Shown: positions 31,614 to 36,094 of the stretch, piece by piece
How the letters are laid out: each line of letters starts with the position of its first letter
Position numbering within the stretch: position 1 is the first letter of the stretch
Source: Spirochaetes bacterium ADurb.Bin218
GTDB taxonomy: Bacteria > Spirochaetota > UBA4802 > UBA5550
Assembly: GCA_002069965.1 (NCBI GenBank)
Contig: MWCI01000031.1
Span: forward strand, 1-36,094
Reading direction: 5' to 3'
DNA length: 36,094 bases
Notes under the pieces: model-generated
What the model saw: the letters and a program-made list of their open reading frames with translations, nothing else
Database searches by the model: none
Told to the model about the DNA's origin: nothing
Translations under genes and position numbers: made by a program

Positions 31614-31643
31614 ATTATAAATAATAGCAATAATCCATTGCTA
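31614..31643 (-). promoter_or_regulatory. Candidate promoter and inverted repeat upstream of the hybrid kinase gene
   Basis: TATAAT on the minus strand (31619-31614) lies 33 nt upstream of the kinase ATG. A perfect 7-bp dyad, TAGCAAT (31625-31631) and ATTGCTA (31637-31643), covers the place of the -35 box, where no consensus hexamer is seen. This suits an activator- or repressor-controlled promoter. Confidence 0.35.
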
Positions 31644-31677
31644 ATTTCAATATAAATTTTAAGAATAATTTTTTATA

Positions 31678-31707
31678 TTGACATAACTTCTCTATGGTTA
31701 CTATATT
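31678..31707 (+). promoter_or_regulatory. Promoter of the orphan membrane protein-glnA operon
   Basis: TTGACA (31678-31683) is followed after 18 nt by TATATT (31702-31707). The first start codon is at 31831, leaving a leader of about 115 nt. No sigma54-type GG-N10-GC pair was seen here. Confidence 0.6.
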
Positions 31708-31830
31708 ATTCAAAATAAATATTTTTAGTAATTCTATCTTTATTCCGATAATTATAAAGGAGCAGAAGCAATAAATTTTTGACTTTTGAGAATTTCTCAT
31801 GTAGGTTTAATAAAATTTACCGGTGACAAT

Positions 31831-32808
31831 ATGGATTCTGGAATTCAGGAAAATTCAACTGACACAATACTCATAGTAAAGGGACGATTTAAATCTTCCT
31901 CCGCAAATCTCTATGGCCTTTTTCTTATGATCTTCAATCAATTTAGAAAGCTGGAAACATATCATGCAATAGTTTCTTCATATTCTGACATGTATGAGTA
32001 TGAGCCTCATCTTTCATGGGAAAAATACGAAGAAATTATAGTAGACCGAAAATGGAGAGGTAATTATAATAACAGCATGACAGCTTCTATTATGGATGCC
32101 TTTACAAACCTCTCCAATGACCCAAAGGCGACAAAATTACTTTATGACCATGTATATAACTACGATTATGACCAGATGGATATCATCCTCTATGATATGA
32201 TCAACAGAATAATACATGACAAAAATCTCACAATGGAGACAATTATAGAAGAACTATCTGCTCAGGAATTTCGTCAGGCAAAGGAAAGCAGAACAACAAA
32301 AAAAGAAGAAGAAAGCCCCAGAGAGGAAGAACAAAAAAAGGATCAATCGGTAATACTGCAGGTAAAACCAATAGTTGCACCTATCCATGGAAAACCAATA
32401 TACAGCCTTCGCATTGGCGACAGGATTATGCTTAGAATAATGCCTGTATCCAGCAGGGAAAATTACTATATAGATTTATTTAACTTGCGAGAGGAGAAGA
32501 CCATAAGGCCAATTCCTGCAACAGTTGTAGACATTAAGGCCTCTATGGGGAAAAATAACCCTACAGAGATACTTACAGAAATATCACCAGGGGTATATGG
32601 ACTCTTTATAGAAGAAGAAAAGCAGGTGAAGCTAAAACTCTATGATCCAATGACAGATGCTGCTATAAATTCAAAGGGGAAAACATTGCTGCCTTCTGGA
32701 GTATCAGAAGAGGAAGAATCATCATCAATGAAAAATATACTGATTTTAGGTGGTCTTTTTATTCTTATTCTATTTTTATTTATTTTACTAATTTTAATAA
32801 GCTGGTAG
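31831..32808 (+). CDS. Tail-anchored protein of unknown function upstream of glnA
   Basis: The ATG at 31831 (MDSGIQENSTDTIL, GGTGA just upstream) is preferred to a TTG at 31786. The product is 325 aa. I do not recognise the family. Residues about 1-145 look helical with many aromatic residues (YHAIVSSYSDMYEYEPHLSW, LLYDHVYNYDYDQMDIILYD). A charged linker follows (ESRTTKKEEESPREEEQKK, about 155-175). A beta-rich domain follows (about 180-290: IYSLRIGDRIMLRIMPV, TEILTEISPGVYGLFIEEEK). The C-terminal 22 residues form a single hydrophobic helix ending in SW, so the protein is probably tail-anchored with its domains in the cytoplasm. It is 12 bp before glnA in the same operon, so a link to nitrogen metabolism or its sensing is possible but unproven. 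Confidence 0.7.
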   Translation: MDSGIQENSTDTILIVKGRFKSSSANLYGLFLMIFNQFRKLETYHAIVSSYSDMYEYEPHLSWEKYEEIIVDRKWRGNYNNSMTASIMDAFTNLSNDPKATKLLYDHVYNYDYDQMDIILYDMINRIIHDKNLTMETIIEELSAQEFRQAKESRTTKKEEESPREEEQKKDQSVILQVKPIVAPIHGKPIYSLRIGDRIMLRIMPVSSRENYYIDLFNLREEKTIRPIPATVVDIKASMGKNNPTEILTEISPGVYGLFIEEEKQVKLKLYDPMTDAAINSKGKTLLPSGVSEEEESSSMKNILILGGLFILILFLFILLILISW

Positions 32809-32820
32809 ATTAGACTTTAT

Positions 32821-34134
32821 ATGAACTCAGATAAAGAATACATTATAAAATTTGCTCACGATAATAAAATTAAATTTATACGGCTGTGGTTTACAGATAT
32901 CTTAGGCTTTTTAAAAAGCTTTGCTATAACAATAGATGAACTTGAAGACGCTATAAATGAAGGCGTAAGGGTAGATGGTTCCACTCTTCAGGGATTCATA
33001 CGCTCAGATGAAGAAGAGATGATAGCTCTGCCAGATATACACACATTCCAGGTCCTTCCATGGAGGCCAAAAGAAGATGCAGTGGCCAGAATGTTCTGCG
33101 ATATATACACTCAAAACATGACACCCTTTGAAGGCGACTGTAGATATATTCTAAAGAAGAATCTCCAGAAGGCCTCAGCTAAGGGCTTGACCTATTACAC
33201 AGGAGCAGAGATTGAATTCTTCTTTTTTAGAAATTTCAACAAGCCAGAGGTTCTTGACCATGGTGGATATTTTGATCTAACCCCTCTTGATACAGCATCA
33301 GATTACAGAAGACAAATAGTTCTCACACTGGAAAAAATGGGAATTGACGTAATCTCTTCTCACCATGAAGGAGCACCCAGTCAGCATGAAATTGATCTCA
33401 GACACGAAGATGCTCTGACAACTGCAGATAACATAATGACATTCAAACTCATAACAAAAGAAATAGGCCAGCTTAACAATATATATGCATCATTCATGCC
33501 AAAGCCTTTAACAGGACAAAACGGTTCTGGAATGCATATTCATCAATCTCTATTTAGAGATGAAACAAATATTTTCTACGATAAAAGCAAAGAATTTTCT
33601 CTTTCCGATGAAGGAAGATATTTTATTGCGGGATTGTTGTGCCATTGCCATGAATTTTCAATAATCACAAATCAATGGATAAATTCATATAAAAGACTTA
33701 TTTCTGGATTTGAGTCTCCTACCCATGCTACATGGAGCACAAAGAGTCAAGCAGCTCTTGTGCGAATCCCGCAAAGCAGATTTAACAAACCAGAATCAAT
33801 GCGCATAGAGCTTAGATCCCCTGATCCTGCATGTAATCCTTATCTTTCTTTTTCTGTAATGCTTGCAGCGGGGCTTAAAGGTATTGAGGAAAAATATGAA
33901 TTGTCAGAGGAGTTAAAGAGCTCATATAATGACTCAAAGGAGATTTCAAAATTTAGACCATTACCAATGCAATTAAATGAGGCGTTGTCTTATTTTGAAA
34001 AAAGTCATTTTATGAAAGAAACTCTTGGAGAATTTATCCATTCAAAGATAATTGAAAACAAGCTCTATGAGCAAGAGCTTTTCAATAAAGTTGTGACAGA
34101 TTATGAAATAAATACATACCTCCCCAAATTATAA
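32821..34134 (+). CDS. glnA: Glutamine synthetase, type I (alpha-like)
   Basis: The 437-aa enzyme makes glutamine from glutamate, ammonia and ATP as a dodecamer. The signatures are complete: IRLWFTDILGFLKSF, DGSTLQGFIRSDEEEMIALP, GAEIEFFFF (metal), SSHHEGAPSQHEIDLRHEDA, NGSGMHIHQSL (ATP and metal), WINSYKRLISGFESPTHATW and MRIELRSPDPACNPYLSFSV. The short length and lack of the adenylylation Tyr loop (NLYDLPPEE) point to the GSI-alpha group. That group is not adenylylated and in other bacteria is feedback-inhibited. No clear Shine-Dalgarno sequence is seen, so translation is probably coupled to the orphan gene 12 bp upstream. Confidence 0.94.
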   Translation: MNSDKEYIIKFAHDNKIKFIRLWFTDILGFLKSFAITIDELEDAINEGVRVDGSTLQGFIRSDEEEMIALPDIHTFQVLPWRPKEDAVARMFCDIYTQNMTPFEGDCRYILKKNLQKASAKGLTYYTGAEIEFFFFRNFNKPEVLDHGGYFDLTPLDTASDYRRQIVLTLEKMGIDVISSHHEGAPSQHEIDLRHEDALTTADNIMTFKLITKEIGQLNNIYASFMPKPLTGQNGSGMHIHQSLFRDETNIFYDKSKEFSLSDEGRYFIAGLLCHCHEFSIITNQWINSYKRLISGFESPTHATWSTKSQAALVRIPQSRFNKPESMRIELRSPDPACNPYLSFSVMLAAGLKGIEEKYELSEELKSSYNDSKEISKFRPLPMQLNEALSYFEKSHFMKETLGEFIHSKIIENKLYEQELFNKVVTDYEINTYLPKL

Positions 34135-34138
34135 AGCA

Positions 34139-35224
34139 ATGAAAAATCTATCCGTTTCACTTATAGGTTGTGGTAGAATTGGTTTTTTACTTGAGGAGGA
34201 TCCTCTGAGGAAAAAGCCCTGTACTCACTTTGGTGGAGCTTTAAAGGCAGGGATCACTATCACCTCTGCCTGTGACAGGAGTTTAGAGAGACTTGAACAA
34301 TTTAGCAAAAGAGCAAATATCCCCAAAAAACACTGTTACTTAGACCACAGAGAATTGCTCAACATTGAAAAACCTCAACTGGTTATAATTGCAACAAACA
34401 CAGACTCCCATGGAGAGATCGCAGTTGATGCAATTAACTCAGGAGCAAAAGTAGTAGTTTTGGAAAAACCCATTGCTCATTCCCTTGAGGCAGCTCAAAG
34501 AATTATAGATGCAGCTGCAAAAAATAAAGCAGCCTTAATAGTCAATCACGAAAGGCGCTTTGATGCAAGATATAAAAAAGTAAAAGAGATGATAGAGAAA
34601 TCCGAGATTGGGGAAATCCGAACAGTCAATGCACGTATACTTACAGGGGGATACAAAGGCAAATCTTCTATACTGGAAGGAGGAGGCCCTCTGCTACATG
34701 ACGGCACTCATATTGCAGATATTTTGAGATTTTTCTTTGGTGAGATTAAACTCTCCAGAGGAAAATTTGAGCGATTTTCTAAAAACTATGGATTTGAGGA
34801 CTTTTCAGTTGCATGGCTTACAACTGAAAATGGAATAGAGATTTTTCTTGAAAGTGGAGGCAAACGGAGATTCTTTCTTTTTGAAATTGAGATCTGGGGA
34901 ACTGATGGGAAAATCTTAATTGGCAACGGTTATAATAAATTATACAAAAGCGAACCATCCAGGCTCTATACAGGATTTCGAGATCTTGTAGAACAACCCT
35001 TCCCTCACTACAAAGAGAACAACTGCTTTCATGAACTTTACAAAAATGCAAAAAAGTTGCTAAAAGACTCCCAAAGCCCAAACCCATCATCTGCCATAGA
35101 TGGATACAGGGCGCTGGAGATTATTCATTCAATATACCTCTCCTCTCATAAAAACGAAAGCATCTCTTTGCCCCTTAAATCGAAATCAGTAAACTTAAAA
35201 AAAATATTCAACCTCAAAGACTAA
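34139..35224 (+). CDS. Gfo/Idh/MocA-family NAD(P)-dependent oxidoreductase
   Basis: This 361-aa protein has an N-terminal dinucleotide-binding domain (SVSLIGCGRIGFLLEEDP), the family motif EKP in VVVLEKPIAHSLEAAQRI, and the C-terminal domain with GPLLHDGTHIADILRFFFG, whose Asp and His correspond to the usual catalytic pair. Members oxidise or reduce sugars, inositols and nucleotide sugars. The substrate is not predictable here. It starts 4 bp after the glnA stop, but the two products have no obvious biochemical link. It converges with the riboflavin synthase gene and their ends overlap by 4 bp. Confidence 0.88.
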   Translation: MKNLSVSLIGCGRIGFLLEEDPLRKKPCTHFGGALKAGITITSACDRSLERLEQFSKRANIPKKHCYLDHRELLNIEKPQLVIIATNTDSHGEIAVDAINSGAKVVVLEKPIAHSLEAAQRIIDAAAKNKAALIVNHERRFDARYKKVKEMIEKSEIGEIRTVNARILTGGYKGKSSILEGGGPLLHDGTHIADILRFFFGEIKLSRGKFERFSKNYGFEDFSVAWLTTENGIEIFLESGGKRRFFLFEIEIWGTDGKILIGNGYNKLYKSEPSRLYTGFRDLVEQPFPHYKENNCFHELYKNAKKLLKDSQSPNPSSAIDGYRALEIIHSIYLSSHKNESISLPLKSKSVNLKKIFNLKD

Positions 35225-35889
35225 AGAAATCCATTCTCCGCAAGCTTTTTAAGCAACTGATTGTCTCTCTCTATGGCCATTTCATCATCACCATGGTATG
35301 AAGAAAATTTTAAAATGCTTTCAACATAACGAGCCAAAATATCTGTCTCAATATTGACATCATCACCTGCCTTCCAGGTCTTTATATTTGTGTTTTCAAG
35401 AGTCTCAGGGATCAGGTAAAGTTTAAATCCACTTTCTTCTACAGATACAACAGTAAGGGAAATACCATCAACAGCAATAGAACCCTTTGGAACAATATAT
35501 TTCATCTCTTTCTGAGGAACAGCAATATCCACCTCAAGTCCCCTATAATCCCGTGACAGACTCTTTACCTTGGCCTTAAAGTCCACATGCCCCTGCACTA
35601 TATGTCCCCCAAGCCTTGAGGATAGAGTTAAAGCTCTTTCAAGGTTTACAATTCTACCGGGCGTAAAATTCCCCAAAGTAGTGACAGAAAGAGTAACCTT
35701 AGAAACAAAGACCGAAAAGGAAGTTTCGCTCCACTGGACAACAGTTTGGCAGGCTCCATTTATTGCAATGGAATCCCCCTTTTTCACCCCCTCTAAAACT
35801 TTTTTGCATCTAACAGTAAGAATTTTACCCTCACCTTCAGGTGTAAGGCCTTCCACAACTCCAAGCTCTTCAATAAGTCCTGTGAACAT
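35221..35889 (-). CDS. ribE: Riboflavin synthase, alpha subunit
   Basis: The 222-aa product starts with the invariant MFTGLIEE and has two lumazine-binding repeats. The first contains KKGDSIAINGACQTVVQW and LSSRLGGHIVQGHVD. The second contains PKGSIAVDGISLTVVSVEES and ILARYVESIL. It joins two 6,7-dimethyl-8-ribityllumazine molecules to give riboflavin. A slight oddity is Gln in GACQTV, where relatives have Leu (GVCLTV). The C-terminal extension (YHGDDEMAIERDNQLLKKLA) goes slightly beyond the usual length. AGGA lies 5 nt before the ATG. The upstream leader is a tandem repeat array, and I see no FMN riboswitch within the 205 bases available. Confidence 0.95.
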   Translation of the reverse strand: MFTGLIEELGVVEGLTPEGEGKILTVRCKKVLEGVKKGDSIAINGACQTVVQWSETSFSVFVSKVTLSVTTLGNFTPGRIVNLERALTLSSRLGGHIVQGHVDFKAKVKSLSRDYRGLEVDIAVPQKEMKYIVPKGSIAVDGISLTVVSVEESGFKLYLIPETLENTNIKTWKAGDDVNIETDILARYVESILKFSSYHGDDEMAIERDNQLLKKLAENGFL

Positions 35890-36094
35890 ATTTCCTCATA
35901 TCCTCAAAAATCTTTTTTTTTAAAGAGATTTTTTTAGAAATCTCTCTGTAACTATATTTCCTCACATCCTCAAAAACCTTTTTTTAAAGAGATTTTTTTT
36001 AGAAATCTCTCTGTAACTATATTTCCTCATATTCTCAAAAACCTTTTTTTAAAGAGATTTTTTTTAGAAATCTCTCTGTAACTATATTTCCTCA
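35889..36094. repeat. Tandem array of 65-66-bp units upstream of riboflavin synthase
   Basis: The word TATTTCCTCA recurs at 35889, 35955, 36020 and 36085, giving three complete units (66, 65 and 65 bp) and the start of a fourth cut off by the window. Units differ by a few substitutions and T-run length. Each holds an 8-bp stem (AGAGATTT with AAATCTCT) next to A/T runs. On the minus strand each unit also contains GAGGAAATAT, the same sequence that provides the ribosome-binding site and start of ribE. In the repeats the ATG is replaced by ATAG. Confidence 0.9.

Noticed and set aside
31786-31830. Leader peptide or longer start of the orphan gene upstream of glnA
   Set aside because: An AAGGAG exists near 31757, but it is more than 15 nt from any start codon. 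The ATG at 31831 has its own GGTGA.
35889-36094. CRISPR-like array at the right edge
   Set aside because: The whole 65-66-bp unit repeats with only point differences. There are no unique spacers and no cas genes, so it is an ordinary tandem repeat.
35890-36094. FMN riboswitch upstream of riboflavin synthase
   Set aside because: The visible leader consists of the AT-rich tandem repeat. None of the conserved FMN aptamer segments (such as AGGGTGAAATTCCC-type words) is present up to the window edge.

Overview
The window looks like chromosome of an anaerobic, AT-rich, double-membrane bacterium. The best lineage guess is Spirochaetota, at moderate confidence. The reasons are a large membrane-anchored coiled-coil protein of the type common in spirochaetes, a restriction enzyme resembling Treponema TdeIII, YeeE-type sulfur transporters, and FadL-type and other outer-membrane barrels. 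No rRNA or species-level marker is present.

Left part (1-8400, almost all minus strand). A truncated family-5 peptide-binding lipoprotein gene and a cysteine-rich MerR/HspR-like regulator gene come first. Then a seven-gene sulfur operon is read from 8294 down to 1471: psrA, psrB and psrC (a periplasmic molybdopterin sulfur-compound reductase), two half-size YeeE/YedE transporters, a membrane-anchored rhodanese-like protein and a FadL-type outer-membrane channel, closed by a terminator. A perfect 12-bp inverted repeat lies upstream of psrA. The rhodanese lacks the catalytic Cys, and its only Cys is the penultimate residue on a flexible Lys-rich tail. Together the genes suggest a route for sulfur compounds from the outer membrane through the periplasm to reduction and/or import. 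This is the most interesting system in the window.

Middle part (8500-17560). Two unrecognised small genes and a tRNA-Leu(CAG) gene precede a 726-aa coiled-coil protein. Next comes an island bounded by two same-orientation copies of one IS5-like element. Copy 1 has a 633-nt internal deletion. Copy 2 has a stop at codon 13. Neither encodes an intact transposase. Between them sits a type II restriction-modification pair, a SPPY methyltransferase followed by a TdeIII-like endonuclease.

Right part (17579-36094). Housekeeping and accessory genes follow: an AgcS amino-acid symporter, a small outer-membrane barrel, ispG, and a LysM/M23 peptidase. A tightly coupled four-gene operon encodes a complete arginine to agmatine to putrescine to carboxyspermidine to spermidine route that does not need decarboxylated S-adenosylmethionine. 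After it come a Cadherin-like-domain lipoprotein, a hybrid histidine kinase with a REC-STAS response regulator, an orphan tail-anchored protein followed by a type I-alpha glutamine synthetase and a Gfo/Idh/MocA oxidoreductase, and riboflavin synthase. The window ends inside a 65-66-bp tandem array immediately upstream of the riboflavin synthase gene. Its unit appears to contain copies of that gene's own ribosome-binding region.
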